From Tabrizicola sp. (lineage in GTDB: Bacteria > Pseudomonadota > Alphaproteobacteria > Rhodobacterales > Rhodobacteraceae), in assembly GCF_022842145.1 (NCBI RefSeq), contig NZ_JALHQD010000010.1:115623-179622 (forward strand): a stretch of DNA of 64,000 nt, given 5' to 3'. Under the pieces are notes generated by a model. That model was given only the letters and a program-made list of their open reading frames with translations. It did not search any database and was not told where the DNA came from. Positions 28,337 through 38,517 of this stretch are shown piece after piece (position 1 is the first letter of the stretch; the number at the start of each line of letters is the position of its first letter). Both the position numbers and the translations under genes were made by a program.

Positions 28337-29662
28337 TTAGCGGTTGCGGCGCAGGATCTGGTCGACAGACTCCTGCATCGCGGCCAGCGCGTCCGCTGGT
28401 TCGGTCCCGGTCAGCCACATCGCGTTCAAGTCGGTGGTCATCGCCGAGAAGATCCCGCGCTGGTTCTGCACGACCGGCAGCGCCGTCGCATTCTCCGCCG
28501 TGGCTGCAAAGTCGCTGCGGTGAGGGAGCGCCGCGAACTCAGGGCTGGCGATGACCGACTGGCGGACCGACAGGTGGCCGGTGCGCGCCCACTGGAAGTT
28601 GTTGTCGTTCAGGAACTTGATGAACGCCAGCGCGGCTTCGGTCTCTTCGGGGGTGCGGCCTTCATCTTTCGGCATCACCCACATGTGGCTGTCTGCCCAG
28701 ACTTTCGGCGCGCCGAAGATGCCCGGAACGTTGGCCACCGCGTAGTTCTTCAGCACGGCCTTGCCGCTTTTCGCCTGGCTGTCGTAGTTGTCGACGCCCC
28801 AGGTGCCGTTGATCAGGATGCCCGCTTCGCCGTTCAGGAACGCCTGCTCGGCCCCCGGATAGTCCAGCGCGGTGTTCGCCAGACCCTCGTCGTAGATCGC
28901 CTTGATCAGCGCGGCGGCCTTTTCACCCTCGGGCGTGGCGATCGAGGCTTCCTTGCCGTCAGCCGACAGCACGTCGACGCCCTGCTGCCACATGAAGCTC
29001 TCCCACAGGCGCACCATCATCCCTTCGGACGACTGCGATTCCGTGGCGATGTAGAACTTGCCGGTCTTTTCCTTGAACTCCTTGCCCATCGAGATCAGCT
29101 CTTCGGGCGAGGTCGGCAGCTTGATCGATCCGTCCTCGTTCACGAACCCGGCCTGCGCCATCAGGTCCACATTGACGTGGAACAGAAGGGCATGCAGGTC
29201 GTAGGGCAGCGCATACAGCGTGTCGTTCGTGGTCGCGTTCTTCAGCGCGGCGGGAACGAAGTCGGCGGTGTCGATGCCCACCTTGGCAAAGCCGTCGGCC
29301 AGCGGAACCAGAAGGTCGCGGTCCGAGAAGTTCGGCAGCACGGACGAGTGCATGACGGCGACGTCCGGGATGTTGCCGGTGGAATAGGTCGCAGTCAGCT
29401 GGTCGTAATAGGCACCCCAGTCCACCGTCTGGGTCACGACCTTGGCGCCGATGGTGTTCTCGGCGTTGAACTGGTTCGCCAGCGCTGTGATGATCCCGCA
29501 TTCGCCATTGGCCTCCGCGGCCTTCATGACGGTGCCATAATCGGTCTGGCAATCGCCGAAGAAGCGGAAGAAGCTGATCTCGACCGCCGAGGCCGTTCCG
29601 GCAACGCCGGTCAGCGCGGTGGCCAGCGCAAGGCGCGCCAGAAGTTTCGAATGGTGCATCAT
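28337..29662 (-). CDS. CUT1-type carbohydrate ABC transporter substrate-binding protein
   Basis: A 441-residue periplasmic protein of the MalE/UgpB (SBP_bac_1) class. The signal peptide (MMHHSKLLARLALATALTG, cut near ASA-VE) is followed by a mature protein with the cofactor-free cleft motifs AEANGECGIITALANQFNAE (split, about 48-67), YALPYDLHALLFHVN (about 145-159) and NGEAGILINGTWGVDNY (about 265-281). It lies 32 nt after the MalG-type permease and 147 nt before the GH2 gene. Ligand is presumably an oligosaccharide or glycoside cleaved by the GH2 enzyme. Confidence 0.9.
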   Translation of the reverse strand: MMHHSKLLARLALATALTGVAGTASAVEISFFRFFGDCQTDYGTVMKAAEANGECGIITALANQFNAENTIGAKVVTQTVDWGAYYDQLTATYSTGNIPDVAVMHSSVLPNFSDRDLLVPLADGFAKVGIDTADFVPAALKNATTNDTLYALPYDLHALLFHVNVDLMAQAGFVNEDGSIKLPTSPEELISMGKEFKEKTGKFYIATESQSSEGMMVRLWESFMWQQGVDVLSADGKEASIATPEGEKAAALIKAIYDEGLANTALDYPGAEQAFLNGEAGILINGTWGVDNYDSQAKSGKAVLKNYAVANVPGIFGAPKVWADSHMWVMPKDEGRTPEETEAALAFIKFLNDNNFQWARTGHLSVRQSVIASPEFAALPHRSDFAATAENATALPVVQNQRGIFSAMTTDLNAMWLTGTEPADALAAMQESVDQILRRNR

Positions 29663-29694
29663 ATCCTCCTATGGATGCCTAGTCATGGTTGTGT

Positions 29695-30540
29695 TCACTT
29701 GCCCGCGCCCATGGCGACGCCCGCCACGATGAAGCGCTGGAAGATCAGGAACAGGATCACGATGGGCAGGCTGGCAAAGACGGCCGATGCCATCACCGAC
29801 CCCAGTCCCTCCGAAAAGGCGAAGTTGCCCTGGATCGAAGCCAAGCCCACGGTCACGGTGAACATCTCGGCCTTGGTGGCTGACACCAGCGGCCACAAGA
29901 AATCGTTCCACGCGAAGATGAAGGTAAAGAGGCCCAGCGTTGTGAGGGCAGGCACCGACAGCGGCAGCATGATCCGCCAGAAGATGGTGAAGTACGAGGC
30001 ATGGTCCAGTTCCGCCGCCTCCTCCAGCTCACGCGGGACGGCGCGGAAGAACTGGGTCATCAGGAACACCCCGATGGGCACCGCGACGCGCGGAGCGACC
30101 AGGGCGGCGTGGGTATTGTGCATCCCCCAGTCGGCGAACATGGTGAAGAGCGGGATGAAGACAGCCTGTTCCGGCACCATCAACCCGGCAATCATGATTA
30201 GGAACAGCGTGCGCTTGAAGGGAAAATCCAGCCGGGCAAAGGCGTAGCCGGCCAACGAAGACACTATCAAGACCAGCGCCGTCATGCTGACCGCGACGAT
30301 GAAGCTGTGCATCAGCCAGCGCGGCACTGTGGCCAGCTTCACCAGGTTGAAATAGTTGTCGATGGTGAAGGGCCAGGGGATGAACCCTGCCGTCGACCGC
30401 ATCAGCTCGACGTTCGGCTTCAGCGACATGGTGACGACCCACACCACCGGGATCATCCAGAGGATCGCGAAGGCCACGGTCAGCCCCAGAAGAATAATGT
30501 CGGTCGTCCGGGCCGAGCCAGTGCGGCGGGCGGTGCTCAT
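29695..30540 (-). CDS. CUT1-type sugar ABC transporter permease (MalG-like)
   Basis: A 281-residue inner-membrane permease with six hydrophobic segments (ILLGLTVAFAILWMIPVVWVV, split, about 16-36, is the first) and the MalG EAA loop ELEEAAELDHASYFTIFWRI (about 172-191). The gene overlaps the upstream MalF-like permease gene by 4 nt. It forms the membrane channel together with that protein. Confidence 0.92.
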   Translation of the reverse strand: MSTARRTGSARTTDIILLGLTVAFAILWMIPVVWVVTMSLKPNVELMRSTAGFIPWPFTIDNYFNLVKLATVPRWLMHSFIVAVSMTALVLIVSSLAGYAFARLDFPFKRTLFLIMIAGLMVPEQAVFIPLFTMFADWGMHNTHAALVAPRVAVPIGVFLMTQFFRAVPRELEEAAELDHASYFTIFWRIMLPLSVPALTTLGLFTFIFAWNDFLWPLVSATKAEMFTVTVGLASIQGNFAFSEGLGSVMASAVFASLPIVILFLIFQRFIVAGVAMGAGK

Positions 30541-31420
30541 GCGTCGTCCCCCTTGCGGCCCAGCCAGAGCTGCAGCATCGAGAACCCGAACATCAGCAGG
30601 AACAGCGCCATCGCCATCGCCGAGGCATAGCCGACCTGCCAGTCGCGAAAGCCGGTGTCATAGATGTATTGCACCAGCGTGCGGGTGCGGTTGGCCGGGC
30701 CGCCTTGCGTCATCAGTTGCGCCTGCCCGAAGATCTGGAACTGGCCGATGATCTGCAGCACGACGACCAGCAGCAGCGTGTGCCGGATCGAGGGCAGCGT
30801 GATCCGGCGCAGCACCGACCAGCGCGAGGCATGGTCAAGCTCGGCGGCCTCGTAAAGCTCTTGCGGGACCTGACCCAGGGCGGCCAGAAAGAGCGCCATC
30901 GGCAGTCCGACCCCCCACCACAGCGTCGCGAGTGCGATCGAGGGCATGGCAAGCAGCGGATGGGCGAGGAAGTTCACCGGCTTGATCCCCAGCGCATTCC
31001 AGAGCGGAACAAGCAGTCCCTGATCGGCGGACAGGACCATCGACCAGACCAGTGTGACGACCGTGACGGAGAACACCGAGGACATGAAGAACACCGACCG
31101 CAGGATCGCCTTCAGCCGTCCGGTGCCATGCACTGCCAAGGCCAGCATCAGCGCCAGCAGCGTCATCGTCGGCACGGTCATCGCGACGAACAGCAGGGTG
31201 TTGCGGATCGTCCGCCAGAACAGCTTGTCGGTCCAGAGGTCCTGATAGTTCAGGAATCCGATGTATTCGCGGTAACCCCCGGCCAGTTCCCAGTCGTGCA
31301 GGCTGATCCAGAACCCCTTGAACAGCGGGTAGACGAGAAACACCGCATAGATGGCGAAGAAGGGCGCGAGGAACAGGAATGCCGTTCCCGGCGCGCGCCG
31401 CCCGGGCGAGCCGCCGCCGC

Positions 31421-31424
<4 letters not shown>
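30537..31424 (-). CDS. CUT1-type sugar ABC transporter permease (MalF-like)
   Basis: A 295-residue inner-membrane permease. First membrane segment AFLFLAPFFAIYAVFLVYPL (about 15-34), EAA loop ELYEAAELDHASRWSVLRRI (about 195-214). 4-nt overlaps with both the ATPase gene upstream and the MalG-like gene downstream show tight operon structure. The N-terminus (SGGGSPGRRAPG) is short, as in non-maltose members of the family. Confidence 0.92.
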
Positions 31425-32509
<1,085 letters not shown>

Positions 32510-32624
32510 GCAGCCGTCTCCTCCCAGATTCGGTTATGGTCAGTTATAATTTAGGTGTTAATAACCTAATGAAGCGGTGATATCAAGCTAAACAACCGTG
32601 TTGCGGGAGAGGTCGGGATGTTGG
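32510..32624. promoter_or_regulatory. Divergent control region with AT-rich dyad
   Basis: The short AT-rich gap between the importer operon (-) and the LacI regulator (+) contains TTAGGT at 32551-32556 and ACCTAA at 32564-32569, an inverted repeat with a 7-nt centre. It is the best operator candidate for the LacI-type regulator; it lacks the central CG of classical LacI sites, so the assignment is tentative. Confidence 0.5.
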
Positions 32625-33695
32625 ATGCTGCGCCCGACCGACAATGCGGATGCTCCTGTGCCCAAGAAACCGACGATGAACGAAATCGCCGTTGCCTGCG
32701 GTGTCTCGCAAGCCACGGTCTCTCTGGTGCTGAACCACGCACCGGGCACGCGCATTTCGCCCACCACCCGCGATCTGGTGCTGCAGAAGGCGGCCGAGCT
32801 TGGCTATCACGTCGCTCACCGGGTGGCGGGACGGCGGCCCGTCATTGCCATGCTGATCAACGATGTCACCAGTTCTCCCCATGTGGCCGGGCTTATCGAC
32901 GGGGTGGCCGAGGCTGCGAACGAGGCGGGTTATCTTGTCTCGCTCGTGCCGACCGCAGGCGACGACGAGACCGAACAATCCGCCATCGGCTTTCTGTCCT
33001 CACTGCCGGTGGCGGGGGTGATCTACACCCGGCTGGTCACGCAGGAAGTTGTGGTGCCGCCGGGGCTGACGGATTGGCCCTGCATCCTCTTGAACTGCTA
33101 TGTCGAGAGGGACCGCATTCCTTCGGTGGTGCCGGGGGATCAGGCGGCAGGGCTGACGGCGGTCCTCTCGCTCCTGGATGCGGGTCATCGGCGCATCGCC
33201 TATATCGGCGGCGAAGACAGCATCGAAGCCTCGCGTGAGCGGCTGAAAGGCTACAAGCGCGCATTGGCGACGCGAGACGTGCCCTTCGATCCCGCTCTGG
33301 TGGTCAAAGGCGGCTGGACCATTGCGGGCGGCTACATGGCGTTGAAAAGGCTTCTTAAGTTTCCCGATCCGCCCACGGCTGTCTTCTGTTTCTGCGACCG
33401 GACGGCTGTCGGTGTCTACAATGCGGCGGTCGAGGCTGGTCTGGTCATTGGGCGCGATCTGTCGGTGATCGGTTTCGACAACGAAGCCTACACCGCCGAC
33501 ATGCTGCCACCCCTGACCACGATGGAGCTGCCGCATGTCGACATGGCGCGCCACGCCGTCGAGGAACTGGTGGCGATGATAAACCACCAGAAGACGCCCT
33601 CCCGTCCCGCACGGCTGAAGTTCGACTGCCAGATGATCCAGCGCCAGTCCGTCAGCCCGCTGCCTGTCCCTGGGCATCGCCGCGAGACCGTCTGA
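32625..33695 (+). CDS. LacI-family regulator of the GH2/CUT1 operon
   Basis: A 356-residue repressor. HTH at about residues 16-36 (MNEIAVACGVSQATVSLVLN), effector domain with VIAMLINDVTSSPHVAGLID (about 60-79), HRRIAYIGGEDS, and DLSVIGFDNEAYTADMLPP near 285-303, the classical LacI effector motif. It is divergent from the CUT1/GH2 operon and convergent with the SDR gene at 33704, leaving only 8 nt. Start uncertain: ATG 32625, GTG 32598 or GTG 32658 (VPKKPTMNEIA) are all in frame. It belongs to a different branch from the two LacI regulators at 7.6 and 17 kb. Confidence 0.88.
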   Translation: MLRPTDNADAPVPKKPTMNEIAVACGVSQATVSLVLNHAPGTRISPTTRDLVLQKAAELGYHVAHRVAGRRPVIAMLINDVTSSPHVAGLIDGVAEAANEAGYLVSLVPTAGDDETEQSAIGFLSSLPVAGVIYTRLVTQEVVVPPGLTDWPCILLNCYVERDRIPSVVPGDQAAGLTAVLSLLDAGHRRIAYIGGEDSIEASRERLKGYKRALATRDVPFDPALVVKGGWTIAGGYMALKRLLKFPDPPTAVFCFCDRTAVGVYNAAVEAGLVIGRDLSVIGFDNEAYTADMLPPLTTMELPHVDMARHAVEELVAMINHQKTPSRPARLKFDCQMIQRQSVSPLPVPGHRRETV

Positions 33696-33703
33696 CCGCC
33701 TGC

Positions 33704-34462
33704 TCACCGCCCCATCCAGCCGCCGTCCACGGTCAGTATCGTTCCCGACACATAGTCCGACGCCCGGCTTGCCAGAAACACCACGGGACCGGCGAAATCC
33801 TCGGGCGTTCCCCAGCGCCCCGCCGGAATGCGCGCCAGGATGCTGGCCGAACGGTCCGGATCGTTGCGCAGAGCATGCGTGTTGTCCGTGGCTATATAGC
33901 CCGGGGCGATGGCGTTGACCTGGATGCCTTTCGCCGCCCATTCGTTGGCAAAGGCCATCGTCAGCTGTCCGATACCACCCTTGGACGCGGCATAGCCCGG
34001 CACGTTGATCCCGCCCTGAAAGGTCAGCAGCGACGCGGTGAAGATCACCTTGCCGCCCCTGCCCCGCGCGAGCATCCCGCGCCCGACGGTTTGCGTCAGC
34101 AGGAACTGGGCCGAGAGGTTGGTCTCGATCACGTCGTCCCACCATTCCTCCGGATGCTCGGCGGCGGGGGCGCGCTTGATCGTCCCGGCGTTGTTCACCA
34201 GGATGTCGATGGGTTCGGGCTCCATCCGCGCGGCAAAGGCTTTCAGCGCGGCACGGTCGGCGAAGTTGACCGCGTGGCCGGTGAAGCTGCGGCCCATCGC
34301 GCGGACCTGTCTGCCCACCTCGCCGCCATCCGCTTCCATACTGGCCGAAGCGCCGATGATGTCGGCACCGGCCGCGGCCAGAGCCAAGGCCATGCCCGCC
34401 CCGATCCCACGCCGCGCTCCGGTGACAAGGGCGGTCTTGCCGGTCAGGTCGAAAAGGCTCAT
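33704..34462 (-). CDS. SDR-family dehydrogenase (KduD / gluconate 5-dehydrogenase-like)
   Basis: A 252-residue short-chain dehydrogenase: cofactor loop TGARRGIGAGMA (about 14-25), NNAG at about 92-95, catalytic Ser/Tyr/Lys in TASLLTFQGGINVPGYAASKG (split, about 143-163; YxxxK) and C-terminal DGGWMGR. The overall style matches 2-deoxygluconate/2-keto-3-deoxygluconate 5-dehydrogenases (KduD), which act in uronate and sugar-acid catabolism. Last gene of the seven-gene CUT2 operon; start overlaps the preceding dehydrogenase stop by 4 nt. Confidence 0.88.
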   Translation of the reverse strand: MSLFDLTGKTALVTGARRGIGAGMALALAAAGADIIGASASMEADGGEVGRQVRAMGRSFTGHAVNFADRAALKAFAARMEPEPIDILVNNAGTIKRAPAAEHPEEWWDDVIETNLSAQFLLTQTVGRGMLARGRGGKVIFTASLLTFQGGINVPGYAASKGGIGQLTMAFANEWAAKGIQVNAIAPGYIATDNTHALRNDPDRSASILARIPAGRWGTPEDFAGPVVFLASRASDYVSGTILTVDGGWMGR

Positions 34463-35499
34463 GCCGCGCCCCCGCCCGTGCTGTGGCCGACCGAAATCAG
34501 CGTCTTCATCGCCGTGGCATTGCCGTCCAGCGCCTCGAACGCCTTCTGCACATCCGCCAGGGGATGCCGGTCGGTGATGAGCTTCGCCACCGGTAGGCCC
34601 TCGTTGATCATCTGGATCGCCCGGTCATAGTCCGCGGGCTCATAGACCCGGGCGCCAAGCATCTCGACCTCGCGCCAGAAGAAGCGGAAAAGGTCGACCT
34701 CGGCCTTCTTGGCGTGGATCGCGACCATCACGATCCGACCCCGCGCGCGGACGGCGGCGGTCATCAGGTCGACGCCCGGTTGTGTGCCCGACACCTCGAA
34801 CACCACATCCGCCCCCGCCCCGCCCGTCGCTTCCAGCACCGCTTCGGCGACGTTCACCTCTTTCGGGTTCAGGCCGGTGAAGCCCATTCCCTTGGTCATC
34901 TTCAGCCGCGTCCCGTTGATCTCGGACAGGATCACCTTCGCGCCCTCGGCCTGCGCGACCATCGCGATCAGCATCCCGATGGGGCCACCCCCGATGACCA
35001 GGGCCGTCTCCCCCGCCCTCAGCCGCGCGCGGCGGACGTCGTGGACGGCCACCGCCAGCGGCTCGACCATGGCCGCCACTTCCATCGAGGTGCCCTCGGG
35101 CAGCTTGTGCAGCGTGAAGGCCGGAACAACCCAGGTGCCCTGCATCGCGCCGTCGGTGTCCAGCCCGAGGAACTTCAGGTTGTGGCAGATATGCGCGTTG
35201 CCTGCGCCGCAGGCCGGGCAGTCACCGCAGGGATGCAGCGGGCGGACGACCACGGCGTCCCCGACGACAAGGCCCGTCACGCCCCCGCCCAGCGCGCAGA
35301 CCCGGCCCGACATCTCGTGCCCGATGATCCTGTTATGGCCCACGCGGGCGTCCATGTTGCCGTGAAAGACATGCATGTCGGTGCCGCAGATGCCGACAAA
35401 GGCGACATCCACCGCGACCTCTCCCTGGCCGGGTTGGCGCGGGGTTACGGGTTCGACGGCGAACTGCCGCCCCCCGCGGTAGAAGGCTGCTTGGGTCAT
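34459..35499 (-). CDS. Zinc-dependent alcohol/polyol dehydrogenase (MDR family)
   Basis: A 346-residue medium-chain dehydrogenase. Catalytic zinc ligands: Cys in GICGTDMHVFHGN (about 37-49), GHEMSG (about 62) ; structural zinc Cys cluster HPCGDCPACGAGNAHIC (about 89-105); Rossmann GGGPIGMLIA (about 170-179). Relatives are threonine, sorbitol, L-idonate and galactitol dehydrogenases. With the enolase-family protein and SDR in the same operon, oxidation of a polyol or aldonate is likely. Co-transcribed, 4-nt overlap with the SDR gene and 12 nt after the enolase-family gene. Confidence 0.9.
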   Translation of the reverse strand: MTQAAFYRGGRQFAVEPVTPRQPGQGEVAVDVAFVGICGTDMHVFHGNMDARVGHNRIIGHEMSGRVCALGGGVTGLVVGDAVVVRPLHPCGDCPACGAGNAHICHNLKFLGLDTDGAMQGTWVVPAFTLHKLPEGTSMEVAAMVEPLAVAVHDVRRARLRAGETALVIGGGPIGMLIAMVAQAEGAKVILSEINGTRLKMTKGMGFTGLNPKEVNVAEAVLEATGGAGADVVFEVSGTQPGVDLMTAAVRARGRIVMVAIHAKKAEVDLFRFFWREVEMLGARVYEPADYDRAIQMINEGLPVAKLITDRHPLADVQKAFEALDGNATAMKTLISVGHSTGGGAA

Positions 35500-35511
35500 G
35501 AGAGGGGCCTT

Positions 35512-36603
35512 TCAGGTGATGGCAAAGGGCGCAAGGCGCGGCCAGTCGAACTCCACCCCGGTGCCGGGGGTGTCGGGCGCGTTGCAGTGAAGCCCGTCCA
35601 GAACCAGTGGACGGGTGGTGTAGCGGTCGATGGGGAAGGAGTGCACCTCGACCCAACCGGCATTGGGTTGCGCGCCCACAAGGCTCACGTGCAGTTCCTG
35701 CATCCCGTGCGAACAGACCGGGATGCCATGCGCGGCGCACAGGCGCGCGGCTTGAAGCCAACCGGTGATCCCGCCGCAGTTCGAGGCATCGGGCTGCAGG
35801 TAGGTGCATTTCGACTGCGCCACGGCGTATTCGAATTCGTGGATCGTGTGCAGGTTCTCGCCCATTGCCAGCGCCACGCCGGTCGCCTCGGCAATGCGGG
35901 CATAGCCTGCGTAGTCGTCCGGGATCGTCGGCTCTTCGAACCACAGCAGGTTCAGATCCCTGAGCCCCTTCCCCGCCGCAATGGCCTGATCCACCGACCA
36001 GCCGTAATTCGCGTCGACCATGAAGGCCCGGTCGGGACCAAGGAGTTTCCGAACGGCCTCGGCCCGCGTGAAATCATCCCGCATGTCGGTCTGGCCGACC
36101 TTGATCTTCACCGCGCGGTAGCCCTCGTCGATGAAGCCCTGGACGTTCGCCAGCAGTTTCTCCAGCGGGAAGTTCAGATCGATGGCCCCCCGGTAGGCCC
36201 GGCTCCGGTCCGCAGCACCCCCCGCCATCCGCCACAAGGGCAGCCCGTCCCTGCGCCCACGCAAATCCCAAAGTGCTATGTCCACCGCCGAGATCGCAAA
36301 GGCCGCGATCCCCCCGCGACCCACATAGTGCAGCCGCCACAGCATCGCGTCGTTGATCGCTTCGACCGGCGCGGCGTCCTGACCCATCAGCCAGTCGTTC
36401 AGATCATGGACCACCATCGCCAGGATCGCCCGCCCGCCCTTGCCACCGGTGTAGGTGTAGCCTGTGCCCGAAAGGCCGTCCTCGGTGGTGATCGTCACCG
36501 TCACCAGCTCGAAATGCGTGTGCTCGCCGTGCTTGGCGTCCGACATCACCTCCGGCAGGGGGACGCGGTAGAGGCGGGCGTCGATGTCTGTGATGCGGGG
36601 CAT
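35512..36603 (-). CDS. Enolase-superfamily sugar-acid dehydratase (mandelate racemase/MLE family)
   Basis: A 363-residue enzyme with capping domain and modified barrel. Catalytic Lys168 in KIKVG, metal ligands Asp197 (VDANYGW, with Asn199), Glu in WFEEP (about 223) and Glu in GENLH (about 249), and a His in CSHGMQE (about 298) indicate the mandelate racemase subgroup, which abstracts a proton next to a carboxylate, usually to dehydrate aldonates or aldarates. The particular sugar acid cannot be told from sequence. It lies 8 nt from the permease gene, inside the seven-gene operon. Confidence 0.9.
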   Translation of the reverse strand: MPRITDIDARLYRVPLPEVMSDAKHGEHTHFELVTVTITTEDGLSGTGYTYTGGKGGRAILAMVVHDLNDWLMGQDAAPVEAINDAMLWRLHYVGRGGIAAFAISAVDIALWDLRGRRDGLPLWRMAGGAADRSRAYRGAIDLNFPLEKLLANVQGFIDEGYRAVKIKVGQTDMRDDFTRAEAVRKLLGPDRAFMVDANYGWSVDQAIAAGKGLRDLNLLWFEEPTIPDDYAGYARIAEATGVALAMGENLHTIHEFEYAVAQSKCTYLQPDASNCGGITGWLQAARLCAAHGIPVCSHGMQELHVSLVGAQPNAGWVEVHSFPIDRYTTRPLVLDGLHCNAPDTPGTGVEFDWPRLAPFAIT

Positions 36604-36610
36604 TCGGGCC

Positions 36611-37573
36611 TCAACTCTTCAGGGCAGGCCGGCCAAGGCGGGCCTGCAACAGGATGACGATCAGAAGGAACAGGCCGCGGATCACCGACTGCCAGTCGGC
36701 CGACAGGCTGAAGGTCCCGCGCCCGTTCTCGAAGTTCAGAAGGTTGAAGACGAGGCCGAACAGCAGCGCTCCCGCCACCGTCGCCGGGACCGACCCCATC
36801 CCCCCGGTCAGAAGCGTGCCGCCCACCACGACCGCCGCAATCGCCGCAAGCTCCCAGCCTGCGCCCTCCAGCGGTTGTCCCGCGCCATAGCCCGAGGCAA
36901 GAAACACCCCCGCCAGCCCCGCGCAAGCGCCGGAGAAGAGGTAGACGAACACCTCGGCCCGCCGGGTCTTCAGCCCCATCAGATGCGCCGCCTCGGCATT
37001 GCCGCCAATGGCAAGGACCGTCCGGCCCAGCGAGGTGCGCTGCACGACAACCCAGGCGAAGACCACCACGACCAGCGCGACAAGGATCGTCCAGGGGAGG
37101 AGGTTCGCCACCTTGTTCATCCCCAGCGCGGTGAAATCGCTGGCCCAGTCCACCGGCACCGTCCGGTTGTCCGACAGCGACAGCGCCGCGCCCTTGGCCG
37201 CCAGCATCGTCGCCAGCGTCGCCATGAAGGGCGGCAGGCGCAGCCCCGCGATCATCCCCGCATTCAGCGCACCCGCCAGCAACCCCGCCGCCACGCCCCC
37301 CGGCAGCGCGACGATCAGCCCCTGCGGTGACAGCATCGCCGCCACCACGCTCGCCAAAGCCGCCACCGTCCCCACCGACAGGTCAATCCCCCCGGTCATG
37401 ATGACAAGGCACATGCCGACCGAGATCACCACGAACATCGAATTGTAGCCCAGGAAGGACGACAGATTGTAGGCGCTGGCAAAGTTGTCATAGCGCAGCA
37501 CGCCGAACAGGATCAGCACCGCCAAGGCGACCCAGACCGACAGATGACCTTGGCGCAGGACCCCCGGCATCAC
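36611..37573 (-). CDS. CUT2-type sugar ABC transporter permease
   Basis: A 320-residue RbsC-type permease with about eight to ten hydrophobic segments; signature [19 protein letters not shown] (about 60-78) and [20 protein letters not shown] (about 103-122). Second of two different permeases in this operon; it starts within the last bases of the other permease gene (4-nt overlap). CUT2 systems with two permease genes probably form a heterodimeric channel. Confidence 0.92.
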   Translation of the reverse strand: MMPGVLRQGHLSVWVALAVLILFGVLRYDNFASAYNLSSFLGYNSMFVVISVGMCLVIMTGGIDLSVGTVAALASVVAAMLSPQGLIVALPGGVAAGLLAGALNAGMIAGLRLPPFMATLATMLAAKGAALSLSDNRTVPVDWASDFTALGMNKVANLLPWTILVALVVVVFAWVVVQRTSLGRTVLAIGGNAEAAHLMGLKTRRAEVFVYLFSGACAGLAGVFLASGYGAGQPLEGAGWELAAIAAVVVGGTLLTGGMGSVPATVAGALLFGLVFNLLNFENGRGTFSLSADWQSVIRGLFLLIVILLQARLGRPALKS

Positions 37574-38517
37574 ACCCGCCTCCCACGCTGCAGCCAGACC
37601 GCGACGGCGATGATGGCGGCGGTGACGATCAGCGTCATTTCGTCCGATATGCCGTTGGCGATCAGCGTGTAACCCATCAGCTGGATGAAGATCGCACCCA
37701 GAAGCGTGCCCAGGATCGGCGCCCGCCCGCCCGACAGCGCCGCCCCGCCGACCACGGCGGCGGCGATGGCATCCAGCTCCATCAGCTGCCCGATCCGCGC
37801 GGCATCGCTGGCCGAGTTCTGCGCGACCACGATCAGCCCCGCCAGCCCGGCCAGAGTGGCCGCGATCACGTAGGTCGCGATCTTCACCCGCGCCACCGGC
37901 GCACCCGCCAGCACCGAGGCGCGCTCATTGCCACCCACCGACAGCAGGTATCGCCCGTAGATCGTCCGCCGCACCACCAGCGCGATGACCACGGTCACCG
38001 CCAGCGCGATCCAGCCCTGCACCGGCAGGCCCAGGATGCGCCCCGTCCCCAGCCAGGTGAAATCCGGGTTGGTGAAGGTCTGCAACTGACCGTTGGTCAG
38101 CACCTGCGCGATGCCCCGGCCCGAGATGAAGAAGATCAGCGTCGCGATGATCGGCTGCACCCCCAGATGCGCGATCAGCACGCCGTTGAACAGCCCGCAG
38201 GCCGCCGCAGCCAGAAGGGGCAGGACGATGGAGGCCACCAGTCCTAGCCCCGGGTTGGCCACGGCCCAGCCCGACAGAAAGATCATCGGCGCCAGCGCGC
38301 CCGCCACCGCCATGACCGACCCCACCGACAGGTCGATCCCGCCCGAGGCGATGACCAGAGTCATCCCAACCGCAACTATGGCGATGGTCGCCACCTGGCT
38401 CGCGTTCACCGCCAGCGTCTGCATGTTCAGAAAGTTCGGCGTGATCGCCACGTTCAGCACCAGAAGCGCCGCCAGCGCCACGAGCAAGCCTGCAAGCCGG
38501 GGGTCAAGGCGCGTCAT
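37570..38517 (-). CDS. CUT2-type sugar ABC transporter permease
   Basis: A 315-residue RbsC-type permease. Signature [20 protein letters not shown] (about 56-75), FNGVLIAHLGVQPIIATLIF (about 109-128) and a repeated-topology C-terminal half. Starts 4 nt inside the end of the ATPase gene. Partner of the permease at 36611-37573; the two are similar but not recent duplicates. Confidence 0.92.
   Translation of the reverse strand: MTRLDPRLAGLLVALAALLVLNVAITPNFLNMQTLAVNASQVATIAIVAVGMTLVIASGGIDLSVGSVMAVAGALAPMIFLSGWAVANPGLGLVASIVLPLLAAAACGLFNGVLIAHLGVQPIIATLIFFISGRGIAQVLTNGQLQTFTNPDFTWLGTGRILGLPVQGWIALAVTVVIALVVRRTIYGRYLLSVGGNERASVLAGAPVARVKIATYVIAATLAGLAGLIVVAQNSASDAARIGQLMELDAIAAAVVGGAALSGGRAPILGTLLGAIFIQLMGYTLIANGISDEMTLIVTAAIIAVAVWLQRGRRV

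Noticed and set aside
27074..30247. 1057-codon plus-strand frame opposite the GH2 and binding-protein genes
   Set aside because: Antisense shadow: Arg/Gln/Val-rich, no domains, while the minus strand carries intact, recognisable genes.
34714..36657. 647-codon plus-strand frame opposite dehydrogenase and enolase-family genes
   Set aside because: Antisense shadow with repetitive charged composition and no motif.
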